The notes: a model not told the origin generated them from the sequence alone. Shown: positions 35,880 through 46,110, numbered from the stretch's first letter. The stretch is DNA of 64,000 nucleotides from Ceratothoa steindachneri (GCA_963969495.1 OZ018317.1:225848099-225912098); one strand, 5' to 3'. A program made the numbers and translations.

Positions 35880-36917
35880 ATAGTTGTCAAGGACAATTCA
35901 CATTCAATAACGAAACATATTTTCAAATATATGGGGTGGGCATGGACAGCCCCTTGGGCCCTGTCTTCGCCGATATCTTTATTTCCTGGTTCGAAGATCA
36001 ACTATTCAACTAAAATTCAGAAAATATTAGACCTATTCTCTACCGCCTTTTTTTAAGATACATACCTCCTATTCAACTCCGAAGATTTCTTTGCAAATAT
36101 CCTACAACTCGTCAACCTCATACATCCCATTATCCACTTTACCTACGTAAAAGAGCTCAATGGTTCCTACTGGATTCTTAACCAATATTTTTCGAAAACC
36201 AACCTCCAGTGTTCAAGGCCTCAACTTCTTCAGTTTCTGTAACCTTTCATTCAAAATTAGTGCAATAAAAACACTAATATTCCGTGCCTGCAACATTTGC
36301 TCAACCTACACTGATTTCCACAATGAAGTTGAATTTTTGTGCAATTACTTCAAAGGGAACGGCTTTCCCGTGTCGCTGGTAGAGAAAATTACATCCAATT
36401 TTTTAAACAACCTCTACCAACCGAAATTAAAACTTCCTACTGTATGTGAAGACACCCGTTATATAGGTTTCCAGGATATGGGTTTCTTAAACCCAAAATT
36501 CTTAAAAGAAATAACAACAATATTAAAGAAATTCTTTTATCATACTGAGTTTAAGATCATTTTTTTTAAAATAAACATCTTCTTGGACAATATTTTAATT
36601 GTAAAGACAGAATGCCGCCGGAAGCCAAGTGCTCCGTCATTTACAAATTCACTTGCCCCGGATGCAATTTGGGTACTTACATAGGAAGTACGGTGCGCTC
36701 GCTGAAGGCGAGATTCTGTTCTCATCTGGGAATTAGCCACAGGACCGAAAGGGTTCTATCAAAGAAAGAGTTTTCACCTGTTCGGCTACATTTTATCCTA
36801 TGTAAAACTGATGTATCCATCGAAGATTTTAAAATCTTAAAGACTATTCCTGGCCCATTATCCTTACGTATTCAAGAATCAATGTTCAGAATTTTTTTTT
36901 CCAACTCTAAATTCTGA
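35880..36917 (+). pseudogene. Penelope-like element: RT C-terminal part and GIY-YIG endonuclease
   Basis: Penelope-like elements encode a telomerase-related RT fused to a GIY-YIG nuclease. Here YGVGMDSPLGPVFADIF (~35930) matches the RT palm; the YxDD segment that should follow is destroyed near 36050. After a frame change, 36160-36600 reads FRKPTSSVQGLNFFSFC and FRACNICSTYTDFHNEVEFL, typical of the RT thumb side. In another frame (36612-36917) CSVIYKFTCPGCNLGTYIGS gives the GIY and YIG halves with the CxxC pair, then SLKARFCSH with the conserved Arg. The element is 5'-truncated and frameshifted. Its 3' flank is where the LTR element inserted at 37300. Confidence 0.85.
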
Positions 36918-37299
36918 CTCTTCTTCCCACCTACTTCTCAAAATAAACCAACCCCCTGAATTTTTCTTTTTTCTTGCACCCCTCACACTTTCCCGCCCAG
37001 TCTCCGTTTAACGGCTATTCGCAAAAGGCTAGTGTTTTTCCTTAAATGCTATCCAGTGTTATCTCCATTTATTTTTGTTAAATTCCATTATCAATTGAAG
37101 TAACAATTCAGTAACCTGTAAAGCTCTATATTTCCCCTGCCCATATTTTAAGACTGATTCATCTACTACACCCATAATTTTTGAATGTTTAAATTATCAA
37201 CGTATAATATTAGTCTTTTACGAATTTTTGTAATTTTTCCATTACCAGAAGATAGATGAACCATGCGCCTGAAACGTTGTACACATCACGTAAACAAAT

Positions 37300-38442
37300 T
37301 GTCACACACGTAATATCTGATAATTTGACTTTATTTTCTGACGAGAGCTGTGACGTGATATCGTGGGACCTACGTTCGCTTAATTGAGGCTGACACGTCA
37401 TCCAAAGGAATTCTAGAATTTTCGTTCGCTTTGATCGGCCAGTTTCCCTCCTAATTATTTTATTGAATATTAAATTGGATTAAGATTATTGCGTTTTTGT
37501 CATGAAAGAAAGCATTTGATGTCTGGAGTTAAGAATTCTCATTGTATGTTGATGTAGCATTGGGATTTTGAATGATCCGTATTTGTTAGTGTTCCGAGGA
37601 ATTCAATGTCGAGGACTTCATTCTTCACAGAAGACAGACCATTTTTTTTTGTGCTTGGAGAAGAAAGTTGTGTTCGGGAGCAGAGTGGATTTCGTGTACT
37701 TATTTTCCGGTTTCGTGCGTCTCGGAAGGCTATTGCTATTTAGGCTATTGCTATTTAGGCTATTGCTATTTAAGGCTATTGTAATTTAAGGCTATTGTAA
37801 TTTAAGGCTATCCTGATTTAAGGCTACCGTGAGTTGGGTTACCGTGAGTTAAGGTTACCCTGAGTTAAGTTTATTGTGGTTGATTGACTTAGTATAAGAC
37901 AACTGGCAGAGTTGTACCCCTTTTGCATTTTAATGCGGGTTTACCGCGAGTGTTGTGCCTCTCGTGCATCTTTGGTAGGACAACCGTGTGTGGTGTCCTT
38001 GTTTTTGTGTGGCCCATACTAGGCCTGATATTGGTGGTCGTGAGTGCTCCTTTATTTTTGTACACGTAGGTACATTGTAGTTACGTTACCGGTGAGTGCT
38101 TTCCTCTGTGGCTCAACCTTCTTTCTCCGTGGTCTCATAGATAGGAATATCATACGTGCGTTATTTTTGTGTACATATTTGTTCTTGTGTCTTCCATACT
38201 CTAAATATTTTTACATGTTCCAAAAGGTCATTCCTCAGCTCAAACTATCAAGGTTGTAATTAATTTTTAGGTCCTTTCTCTGATAATTTAGTCTTAGAAT
38301 ATATCGGCATTTTCAAGTCGATTCATTTATCAAACATTTGTAAATAAAGTTTTTTCGTTTTAAGTCGACGCATCTTCTATCCTTGGCTATCAACTTTTGA
38401 GGTAAAGAATTTGGGCATGTCACCTGACCCGAGTTTGTGACA
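37300..38442 (+). repeat. 5' LTR (1143 bp)
   Basis: TGTCACACAC to GTTTGTGACA. Contains a short run of ggctattgYtatttA and gagttaaggttacc units (37735-37870) that corresponds to the huge array in the 3' LTR. A polyadenylation signal AATAAA is intact at ~38343. Confidence 0.95.
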
Positions 38443-38446
38443 TTAA

Positions 38447-38464
38447 TGGCGACCTTGCCAGGAT
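38447..38464 (+). promoter_or_regulatory. Primer-binding site
   Basis: TGGCGACCTTGCCAGGAT starts 4 bases after the 5' LTR. TGG is the complement of tRNA CCA. The TGGCGACC start resembles the primer sites of 412/mdg1-type gypsy elements, which use a tRNA-Arg; the exact tRNA here is an inference. Confidence 0.8.
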
Positions 38465-38717
38465 AGCTTTATAGGAGAGTATCGAACGTCGACTTGAAAT
38501 AGAAAACCTTGAGAGCAGCGATAGAATGTCGTATTTTCGGGTGAAACTTTGATAGACGCTTTTAGAGAAATTTGGTGGTACCATATTTATTTATTTTTTA
38601 TGTATTCATATATACTTTTTACGTTGATATTCCGCTATTTTGGGGGTGTATGCTCTTTATATTGCATTTTGGTTGGGTATTGTGATATATATATATAGAT
38701 AATTACCTACTTTTACC

Positions 38718-39848
38718 ATGGAAAAAATGCTGCAGGAGGCCAAACTTCTTGGTTTGGATGGCAAAGAAATACAAGATTATGTCAGAGAACAACAGGCAGC
38801 TGCGCGTGAGGAGAGAAGAGCTGAGTGGAAGGCTATTAAACTCCAAGCCGAGCAGGAGGCCGCTAAACTCCAAGCTGAGCAGGCAGCCGCTAAACTCCAA
38901 GCTGAGCAGGCAGCTGCTAAACTCCAAGCTAAGCAGGCAGCTGCTAAACTCCAAACTGAGCAGGCAGCTACGCGTGAAGAAAGAGAAGCCGACCACGAAG
39001 AAAAGCAGCGGAAGCACGAACTTGAGATGAAAAGGTTGGAACTCGAGTTAGCTCGTACCACCGCTAGTCCGGCTGCTGTCACGTCTGCGAAAATTCCAAA
39101 ATTGCCCTGCTTCGTCGATGGGAAGGATGCCATCGATAGTTACCTTCTACGATTTGAGAGATTTGCCAGGCAGCAGGGATGGCATGAAAACCAATGGGAC
39201 ACCGCATTAAGTGCATTGTTGGCTGGAAGGGCATTAGAGACATATTCAAGAATGCCCGATGAAGATGCGGCACAATATAATTTGCTTAAGTCCGCCTTAT
39301 TCGTAAGGTATGATTTAACAGAAGATGGCTACCGGAAAAAATTCCGTAGTTCGAAGCCTGAAACGTGCGAAAGTCCGGATCAGTTCATCGATTGGCTACG
39401 GAACTATCTGATGAAATGGATAAGGCTATCGAATACTGATGAAAGCTTTGAGGTTCTGGTAAATTTGTTCATTAAGGAGCAGTTCATGGATGCAGTATCA
39501 CAGGACCTGGCCATTCATTTGCGAGAGCGGAATCCAAAAACGCTCCAAGGCATTGGAAACATGGCTGCGCAGTACTTGACGGCACACCATGAAACTCTAT
39601 CATCATCTCGGCCGAAGTCACTTTCTCACATCGATTTTTGTTCTGACCAAGGATCCTTGAACCACCGAAAAGGCTTGACCGACCGCGCCATCTCGCAGAG
39701 ACCAGCGCAGAAGTGTTTTCGATGCGGTAAACCAGGGCACGCAGCAAGAGAGTGTTGGTCTAATCCTATTTCCCCCAGCCGGCAATCAAGTGTTTCAAAT
39801 GTGGCAAGCCTGGCCACAGAATACAAAATTGCAGGGAACGGACGGTAA
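38718..39848 (+). CDS. gag: Gag-like protein with coiled coil, SCAN-like domain and zinc knuckle
   Basis: 376-residue open frame, probably intact in its first ~350 residues. Residues 41-87 are five 9-residue repeats of KLQAEQAAA type (27-bp DNA repeat), giving a strong helical coiled coil with the surrounding charged residues. Residues ~127-300 form the retrotransposon gag core (PKLPCFVDGKDAIDSYLLRF ... FIDWLRNYLMKWIRL ... LVNLFIKEQF), of the SCAN-like type found in many metazoan gypsy elements, which drives particle assembly. Residues 333-346 are a zinc knuckle, CFRCGKPGHAAREC. A second knuckle, CFKCGKPGHRIQNC at ~39791, follows in another frame, so a frameshift lies between them and the annotated C-terminus is not original. 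Confidence 0.9.
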   Translation: MEKMLQEAKLLGLDGKEIQDYVREQQAAAREERRAEWKAIKLQAEQEAAKLQAEQAAAKLQAEQAAAKLQAKQAAAKLQTEQAATREEREADHEEKQRKHELEMKRLELELARTTASPAAVTSAKIPKLPCFVDGKDAIDSYLLRFERFARQQGWHENQWDTALSALLAGRALETYSRMPDEDAAQYNLLKSALFVRYDLTEDGYRKKFRSSKPETCESPDQFIDWLRNYLMKWIRLSNTDESFEVLVNLFIKEQFMDAVSQDLAIHLRERNPKTLQGIGNMAAQYLTAHHETLSSSRPKSLSHIDFCSDQGSLNHRKGLTDRAISQRPAQKCFRCGKPGHAARECWSNPISPSRQSSVSNVASLATEYKIAGNGR

Positions 39849-40334
39849 ATATTGCAACATCAGTTTAAAAGGACACTGAGAGCCATCCCACAGAAATGTC
39901 CGCATTATGCGCCATAGCAAACGAGGAATACGCTGAGAAAGCTACCTAAAAGGAGATTGAGTCTTTTGTGAAAGATAACAAGCTACTCCTACCCAACGGG
40001 AAGTTTGTGCCTTACTTGGACGCGTGTTTCGTGAGTAGGAGAGGCAGTTCCATGCCTGTAACCATGGAGAGAGTTGGAAATCAACTGGTCGACACACTAA
40101 GAGATACAGGCTGTAGTGGTATCATAGTGAGGAAATCCCTTGTATCAGACAACCAGCTCACAGGAAAAATCACTGCATTGAGGTTTGTGGACGGCACGTT
40201 AAAAGATCCACATTGACACCCCCTACTTAACCGGTGAAGTGGATGCAGTATGCATAGAGAACTCCATATGTGTGCAGGTGATTGGAAATGTCCCCAAGGC
40301 TCTCCCTGCGGATAGTCCTGACCCCAAATGGCAG
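39788..40334 (+). pseudogene. Broken aspartic protease region
   Basis: Continues from the second zinc knuckle in a frame different from gag, with in-frame stops near 39868 and 39949. The open part 39968-40216 reads LLPNGKFVPY ... VDTLRDTGCSGIIVRKSLV, where DTG is the retropepsin catalytic triad (~40105). A frameshift near 40215 separates it from TPYLTGEVDAVCI and the VIGNVP motif (~40270-40290), which mark the end of the protease in this gag-pol group. The PDPKWQ at ~40325 is the last retrotransposon-like sequence before eIF3a. Confidence 0.8.
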
Positions 40335-41095
40335 GAGAAGATGGAGCCGTTACACGCCCAAGCCATCCAGCTCTACCAGCAGACGCGCTTGAAGGAGCAC
40401 CAGCTCATTCTCCAGCACCCGCGCAGAGAAGCCAGCAAGTGCGAGAAGAAGCTAAAAGACTTCAACGTTCGATTGGAGTTCGAGCGCAGGAACCGACCCC
40501 TCGAACGCAAGGAGCAGAGGCGCACGGAACGGCGCGAAGCCTTCTATCGCCAGAAGGAGGAAGAGGAGCAGTCCCTGCGTGATGAACTGAAGAAGCAGCA
40601 CGAATAGGAAGAGAGGAAGAAGTTGGAACTCTCAAAGGAGGAGGAAGAGCAATTAATCCGTCGCAAGGGGGGCGACCTGCAGCGGGAAAAAATTCCTACC
40701 CGCTCAGACGCCGAGCGCAATGGCGAAATCAAATAGGACAAGTCAACTCCTTGGCGCCCCACCAAGAATATGGCGTGGCGCGATAAGAAAAAGGCAAAGA
40801 TCGACACGAGGCGTATCAAGGACGAAGGGCGAGAGCCCCTGTTGGAGCGCCTATCGAGCCGGGACATCCGGTGAATGGATCCGCCCAAGGAGAAGCCCCC
40901 ACCGAGCCGCAACGGCAACGAGCGCTGGAGGAGCGACAGACGAGACACCTCGGCGCAAGGACGACCGCCGAGGACCTTCTAAAGCTGACGAAGCAACCAC
41001 ATGGAGAAGATCGGAGCCTGTAAGCGAGCCTAAGAAGTTCGGTTTTCGAAGTCAGCCGAAGAAGACTTCTAATGCCTGGCGGGTCGGCGGCCATG
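40335..41095 (+). pseudogene. eIF3a: Captured host eIF3a C-terminal segment
   Basis: eIF3a is the largest subunit of translation initiation factor 3. One frame from ~40335 reads eIF3a-like sequence: KKLKDFNVRLEFERRNRPLE, RKEQRRTERREAFYRQKEEE, then EQSLRDELKKQ, matching the conserved LKxFxxRLxxERxxR...ERRxxxYRxKEEEEQ block of animal eIF3a. It is followed by the Trp-Arg-rich tail typical of the family (STPWRPTKN, AWRDKKK, ERWRSDRR and, after a frameshift near 40975, TTWRRSEP and NAWRVGG). Stops occur at 40605 (TAG), 40734 (TAG) and ~40872 (TGA). No intron-like gap and no poly(A) tail are visible. It shares the strand of gag and fills the space where RT, RNase H and integrase belong. Human eIF3a is ~1380 residues; about 250 are represented. 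Confidence 0.85.
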
Positions 41096-41175
41096 GGTCA
41101 TTACCCGCCAATCAGGATCCAACGTGTGTGTCTGGGATAAATTTTATTGGTAAATTTATTCTCAGTGGGGGGATA
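41096..41175 (+). promoter_or_regulatory. Interior 3' end with polypurine tract
   Basis: AGTGGGGGGATA directly precedes the 3' LTR at 41176 and serves as plus-strand primer in LTR elements. The sequence from ~41100 on (ISGKFILSGG-type reading) looks like retrotransposon 3' end again. Confidence 0.8.
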
Positions 41176-43418
41176 TGTCACACACGTAATATCTGATAAT
41201 TTGACTTTATTTTCTGACGAGAGCTGTGACGTGATATCGTGGGACCTACGTTCGCTTAATTGAGGCTGACACGTCATCCAAAGGAATTCTAGAATTTTCG
41301 TTCGCTTTGATCGGCCAGATTCCCTCCTAAATATTTTATTGAATATTAAATTGGATTAAGATTATTGCGTTTATGTCATGAAAGAAAGCATTGGATGTCT
41401 GGAGTTAAGAATTCTCATTGTATGTTGATGTAGCATTGGGATTTTGAATGATCCGTATTTGTTAGTGTTCCGAGGAATTCAATGTCGAGGCCTTCATTCT
41501 TCACAGAAGACAGACCATTTTTTTGTGTTTGGAGAAGAAAGTTGTGTTCGGGAGCAGAGTGGATTTCGTGTACTTATTTTCCGGTTTCGTGCGTCTCGGA
41601 AGGCTATTGCTATTTAGGCTATTGCTATTTAAGGCTATTGTAATTTAAAGCCATCCTGAGTTAAGGTTACCGTGAGTTAGTTTACCGTGAGTTAGTTTAC
41701 CGTGAGTTAAGGTTGCCCTGAGTTAAGGTTGCCCTGAGTTAAGGTTGCCCTGAGTTAAGGTTGCCCTGAGTTAAGGTTGCCCTGAGTTAAGGTTGCCCTG
41801 AGTTAAGGTTGCCCTGGGTTAAGGTTGCCCTGGGTTAAGGTTGCCCTGGGTTAAGGTTGCCCTGGGTTAAGGTTGCCCCGAGTTAAGGTTGCCCCGAGTT
41901 AAGGTTGCCCCGAGTTAAGGTTGCCCCGAGTTAAGGTTGCCCCGAGTTAAGGTTGCCCCGAGTTAAGGTTGCCCCGAGTTAAGGTTGCCCCGAGTTAAGG
42001 TTGCCCCGAGTTAAGGTTGCCCCGAGTTAAGGTTGCCCCGAGTTAAGGTTGCCCCGAGTTAAGGTTGCCCCGAGTTAAGGTTGCCCCGAGTTAAGGTTGC
42101 CCCGAGTTAAGGTTGCCCCGAGTTAAGGTTGCCCCGAGTTAAGGTTGCCCCGAGTTAAGGTTGCCCCGAGTTAAGGTTGCCCCGAGTTAAGGTTGCCCCG
42201 AGTTAAGGTTGCCCCGAGTTAAGGTTGCCCCGAGTTAAGGTTGCCCCGAGTTAAGGTTGCCCCGAGTAGCGGTTGCCCCGAGTAGCGGTTGCCCCGAGTA
42301 GCGGTTGCCCCGAGTAGCGGTTACCCCGAGTAGCGGTTACCCCGAGTAGCGGTTACCCCGAGTAGCGGTTACCCCGAGTAGCGGTTACCCCGAGTAGCGG
42401 TTACCCCGAGTAGCGGTTACCCCGAGTAGCGGTTACCCCGAGTAGCGGTTACCCCGAGTAGCGGTTACCCCGAGTAGCGGTTACCCCGAGTAGCGGTTAC
42501 CCCGAGTAGCGGTTACCCCGAGTAGCGGTTACCCCGAGTAGCGGTTACCCCGAGTAGCGGTTACCCCGAGTAGCGGTTACCCCGAGTAGCGGTTACCCCG
42601 AGTAGCGGTTACCCCGAGTAGCGGTTACCCCGAGTAGCGGTTACCCCGAGTAGCGGTTACCCCGAGTAGCGGTTACCCCGAGTAGCGGTTACCCCGAGTA
42701 GCGGTTACCCCGAGTTACGGTTACCCCGAGTTACGGTTACCCCGAGTTACGGTTACCCCGAGTTACGGTTACCCCGAGTTACGGTTACCCCGAGTTACGG
42801 TTACCCCGAGTTACGGTTACCCTGAGTTACGGTTACCCTGAGTTAAGGTTATTGTGGTTGATTGACTTAGTGTAAAACAACCGGCAGAGTTGTACCCCTT
42901 TTGCATTTTAGTGCGGGTTTACCGCGAGTGTTGTGCCTCTCGTGCACCTTTGGTAGGACAACCGTGTGTGGTGTCCTTGTTTTGTGTGGCCCATACTAGG
43001 CCTGATATTGGTGGTCGTAAGTGTTTCTTTTTTTGTAAGCGTAGATACATTGTAGTTACGTTACCGGTGAGTGCTTTCCTCTGTGGCTCAACTTTCTTTC
43101 TCCCTGGTCTCATAGATAGGTATGTCATACGTGCGTTATTTTTGTGTACATATTTGTTCTTGTATCTTCTATACTCTAAATATTTTTACATGTTCCAAAA
43201 GGTAATTCCTTAGCTCGAGCTATCAAGGTTATTATTAATTTTTAGGTCCTTTCTCTGATAATTTAGTCTTGGAATATAGCGGCATTTTCAAGTCGATTCA
43301 TTTATCAAACATTTGTAAACAAGGTTTTTTTCGTTTTAAGTCGACGCATCTTCTATCCTTGGCTATCAACCTTTGGGTTAAAGAATCTGGGCATGTCACC
43401 TTTCCCCAGTTTGTGACA
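41176..43418 (+). repeat. 3' LTR (2243 bp), enlarged by a minisatellite
   Basis: Collinear with the 5' LTR at both ends (41176-41650 with 37300-37770; 42840-43418 with 37860-38442). About 1.1 kb longer, entirely from the 16-bp array. The poly(A) signal AATAAA of the 5' LTR is AACAAG here (~43317). Confidence 0.95.
41655..42850. repeat. 16-bp minisatellite inside the 3' LTR
   Basis: About 70-75 tandem 16-bp units. Variants are arranged in ordered blocks: AAGGTTGCCCTGAGTT, AAGGTTGCCCTGGGTT, AAGGTTGCCCCGAGTT (longest early block), then CGGTTGCCCCGAGTAG, CGGTTACCCCGAGTAG, CGGTTACCCCGAGTTA and back to CCCTGAGTTA. The 5' LTR keeps only three or four related units. Ordered blocks point to successive local duplications. 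Confidence 0.97.
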
Positions 43419-43509
43419 CAAATGAACTTCCTCTTTTTCGTCATATCCTTCCTCCTGCAAACTAAATTACAGCTCAATAGGAGAAGCCCTTATCAATATA
43501 TATATAAAA

Positions 43510-44824
43510 GGTTATTCAAAAAGAATGAACCGATTTCATGACGCATTGCTTCATTTTTCAAGCATCGTCATGGAATGTGTCAGTGACTATTTGGAAGAGG
43601 GTTTTTTTAAGTTTTGAATGGCTGCCACAAGGGTGATGGAGTCACCTCGCGTCGTTCCTCCGGCAAAGTTAAGTTGTTTCTTTACCCTCGGAATGGTGAC
43701 TCCTCAGCAAAAGGCGTTCCGCGTTCTGCGTTCGCGAAAACAAATTCGGTTGTCACGGTGCAGCGTTCTTTTCGAAGGCGATTTGACATTAATGCGCCAT
43801 CTCCTAAGAACATTCGACAGTTTCAAGATGGCGGGTATCTGTGTAAAGGAAAAAGTCCAGGACAATCACGAGTTTTGGCGGAACAAGTGGCGAGAATCCG
43901 TGTTGCATTTGAGGGGAGCCCGCCGTGAGCTTGCGATCCCTAAATCCACTATCTGGCGTGTGCTAAGAAGACTTCTACATTTGAAACCGTACAGACTACG
44001 CCTCGTTCAGGCACTTACCAAAGACGACAAGAGGAAGCGGATGGAATTTTGCGATTCGATGCTGGATATGATGGAAGATGAAACCTTCATTTCACTTTTA
44101 TTTTTTTAGTGATGAAGTGATTTTTCACTTGCGCGGCACAGTCAATCGTCACAATGTGCGTATTTGGGGAATAGAGCACTCACATCAAACAGTTGAGCAT
44201 GAAAGAAATTCCCCTAAGGTGAACATCTTCTGTGCTGTGTGTCGGGACAAGGTTTATGGTCCCTTTTTCTTTGAAGGAGACACCGTTACAGGGCAAACCT
44301 CTCACCATATGCTCCAAAGCTGGCTCTTCACTTCAGGGCAAGCAGATTTGCATGACTTCATTTTTCAAGAAGATGGAGCACCGCCCCATTGACACCTGAT
44401 GGTTCGAGCTTTTTTAGATGAAAAAGTGCCCCAGCGATGGATTGGTCGGAAGGGAGCCCAAGACCTTGCTCTTTGTGCTTGGCCTGCGCGATCCCCAGAC
44501 CTGACCGTGTGTGATTTTTTCTTGTGAGGATATGTAAAATATCGCGTTTATGTTTCACCGCTACCCACTAACCTCGATGACCTTAAACATCGAATAACAA
44601 CAGCGATCAACTCAGTGGATCCTTGATATGCTGATACGCGTCTGGGAGGAATTCTCTTATCGCATTGATGTTGCCCGTGCTGCAGGTAGTGGCCACATTG
44701 AACACTTGTAAGATAGGAAATAAAATTTGATTGTGAGCAGAATACTTGTGACTTTGCTGGATTTTTCAATTGCTTTTCCTTAATAAAATATTGCCTAATG
44801 AAATAAGTTAATTCTTTTTTAACA

Positions 44825-44827
<3 letters not shown>
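43510..44827 (+). mobile_element. Mariner-type transposon with degenerate terminal inverted repeats
   Basis: Left end ggttattcaaaaagaatgaa (43510) and right end read inward ggctgttaaaaaagaattaa (44827) match at about 15 of 22 positions. Both sides border TA-rich DNA (TATATATAAAA left, ATATATA right), as expected for TA-targeting elements. Total ~1.3 kb, a normal mariner size. Confidence 0.85.
43614..44700 (+). pseudogene. DUF4817/mariner-type transposase, frameshifted
   Basis: Homolog of the arthropod transposase family with an N-terminal DUF4817 helix-turn-helix. In order: VVTVQRSFRRRF and IRQFQDGGYLCKGKSPG (first HTH, ~43750-43860), frame shift, RRELAIPKSTIWRVLRRLLH (second HTH, ~43925), KPYRLRLVQAL, MEDETFISLLF, then a frame change at 44100 and SDEVIFHLRGTVNRHNVRIW with the first catalytic Asp, VNIFCAVCRDKVYGPFFFE, FQEDGAPPH with the second Asp (~44375), a TGA, then SPDLTVCDFFL with the third (~44500). 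About 41 residues separate the second and third Asp, a DD41D-like spacing. A stop replaces the Trp after DFFL. Not functional. Confidence 0.88.

Positions 44828-44886
<59 letters not shown>
44828..44886. repeat. (TA)n microsatellite
   Basis: TA run of ~60 bp that begins at the right end of the mariner and runs up to the MITE. Confidence 0.97.
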
Positions 44887-44888
<2 letters not shown>

Positions 44889-44930
44889 GAAAAAAAACTC
44901 ACATGGTGGCACGTGAGGAAAGCAATAATA

Positions 44931-45145
44931 TGAAAATTAACCCACGGGAAAATGAAAAGATGAATCCAAGCACTTTCGAACTATATTTGCAAGTTCATTT
45001 TCAAGAAATAGCATGAAAATGGAGAAGACAACCTTATATAGGGTACTAAGATACAAAGGGAACGCCCATCACATAGTAAAACCAATGGAAAAAAACATAA
45101 TTCGAAAGTGCTTGGATTCATCTTTTCATTTTCCTGTGGGTTAAT

Positions 45146-45150
<5 letters not shown>
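44931..45150. mobile_element. 220-bp MITE with 50-bp near-perfect terminal inverted repeats
   Basis: 44931-44980 (tgaaaattaacccacgggaa ... gcactttcgaa) and 45101-45150 are inverted copies with a single mismatch. The interior is ~120 bp and non-coding. The right end passes directly into the next (TA)n tract; on the left, ~44 bp (44887-44930) lie between the first TA tract and the arm. Confidence 0.92.

Positions 45151-45207
<57 letters not shown>
45151..45207. repeat. (TA)n microsatellite
   Basis: TA run of ~57 bp on the right of the MITE. Confidence 0.97.
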
Positions 45208-45209
<2 letters not shown>

Positions 45210-45213
<4 letters not shown>

Positions 45214-45720
45214 ACTTTCTCCCAACTTCACTACTTTTGAATTAACATTTTCCAACCTTTGTTGTAAAATTGACGTCGGAGGCGATCGCTTTGTTTGCTT
45301 TTCGATGTCTACAAGGTTTTGGTCCGGTGAATACGTGCAGATATTTTGATCATTTGTAGGTATCTATGGCAACGGAAATTCGGTTAATTTATTTAACGCT
45401 ATGCATAGACTATGTGGTCTCTATGGCTACCTGGTATATTTCATATATAACGCTGCTATGCGTAAGCTTGACATTGCATCAAATTCTAATATCTACCTTT
45501 TCTCCCTAATTAAATAATGAGGTCGTGATAAGTTCTAATCTAAGGAGAAGTTCGCGCTGTTTTCGATTACCGCTAAAGCACAGAAATTCTTTGCAGATGG
45601 CAATAGGAAATTACCCGGATGATAGCAAACAAGCATTGCAAATAAAGCCGATTACCTACAACATCTTTCCTCTCCAGAAGATTAATTGTTTGGTTTTCTT
45701 GAATAAATGTTATTAAGCGA
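45210..45720. other. Unrecognised AT-rich DNA
   Basis: No domain or repeat recognised; a 63-codon open frame at 45525-45716 has no support. Confidence 0.5.
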
Positions 45721-45774
45721 AAAAAATGGATAAACAACCTTTAGAAATAAATAGAAAAAATGAGACTAATTTTC

Positions 45775-46110
45775 TTTTGCCAGGAACGTTTGAAGTATAT
45801 TTGCCTTTTCCTATCCCTTGCAGACTATTTTTACCTTTTCAGGCACTCTTTGACTATTTTTCTCGGCTCCTGATAGTCCTAATTTGTCTTTACTTGCCCT
45901 CTTGGGCTGATTTTGTTTTTCATTTCAATTTTGCACTAATTTTGCCTTATTCTATCATTTTTGGACTAATTTTATCATTTTCTTAAATACCTAGACTAAT
46001 TTGGTCTTTTCCTATAACATTACATGAAACTAAGTTTGTCTTTTTCTGCTACCTAAGAACTCTATTTTTCTTTTGGTCTCTGTAGACGAATTTTTTATTT
46101 ATTTTTCTTT
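45775..46110. repeat. Degenerate T-rich minisatellite
   Basis: Loose copies of gactaattttgtctttttctat-type units at 30-40-bp spacing. The 45726-45986 open frame, hydrophobic and Phe/Leu-rich, simply follows the repeat and is not a membrane protein gene. Confidence 0.6.

Larger units (their letters stand above)
37300..43418 (+). mobile_element. Complete LTR retrotransposon insertion with captured eIF3a
   Basis: Ends TGTCACA...TGTGACA, flanked by a perfect 5-bp target duplication CAAAT (37295-37299 and 43419-43423). 5' LTR 37300-38442, 3' LTR 41176-43418, internal region 38443-41175 with primer-binding site, gag, broken protease, an eIF3a segment in place of RT/RNase H/integrase, and a polypurine tract. 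The gag type (SCAN-like) and the primer site place it among Ty3/gypsy elements. It would depend on another element for enzymes. Nonsense codons and frameshifts in the interior, and differences between LTRs, show it is not very recent. Confidence 0.95.

Noticed and set aside
38703..39133. Minus-strand open frames rich in Leu/Ser (CLLSLEFSS repeats)
   Set aside because: Antisense shadow of the 27-bp gag coiled-coil repeat.
40328..40582. Alternative 84-codon Ala/Pro-rich frame
   Set aside because: Shadow of the eIF3a frame.
41655..42850. Telomere-like or interstitial telomeric repeat (TTAAGG, GGTTACC)
   Set aside because: Period is 16 bp and the array lies inside an LTR with matching ends in the 5' copy; not a TTAGG-type telomere array.
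45726..45986. Hydrophobic 86-codon frame that could be a small membrane protein
   Set aside because: Follows a T-rich degenerate minisatellite; the hydrophobicity is compositional.
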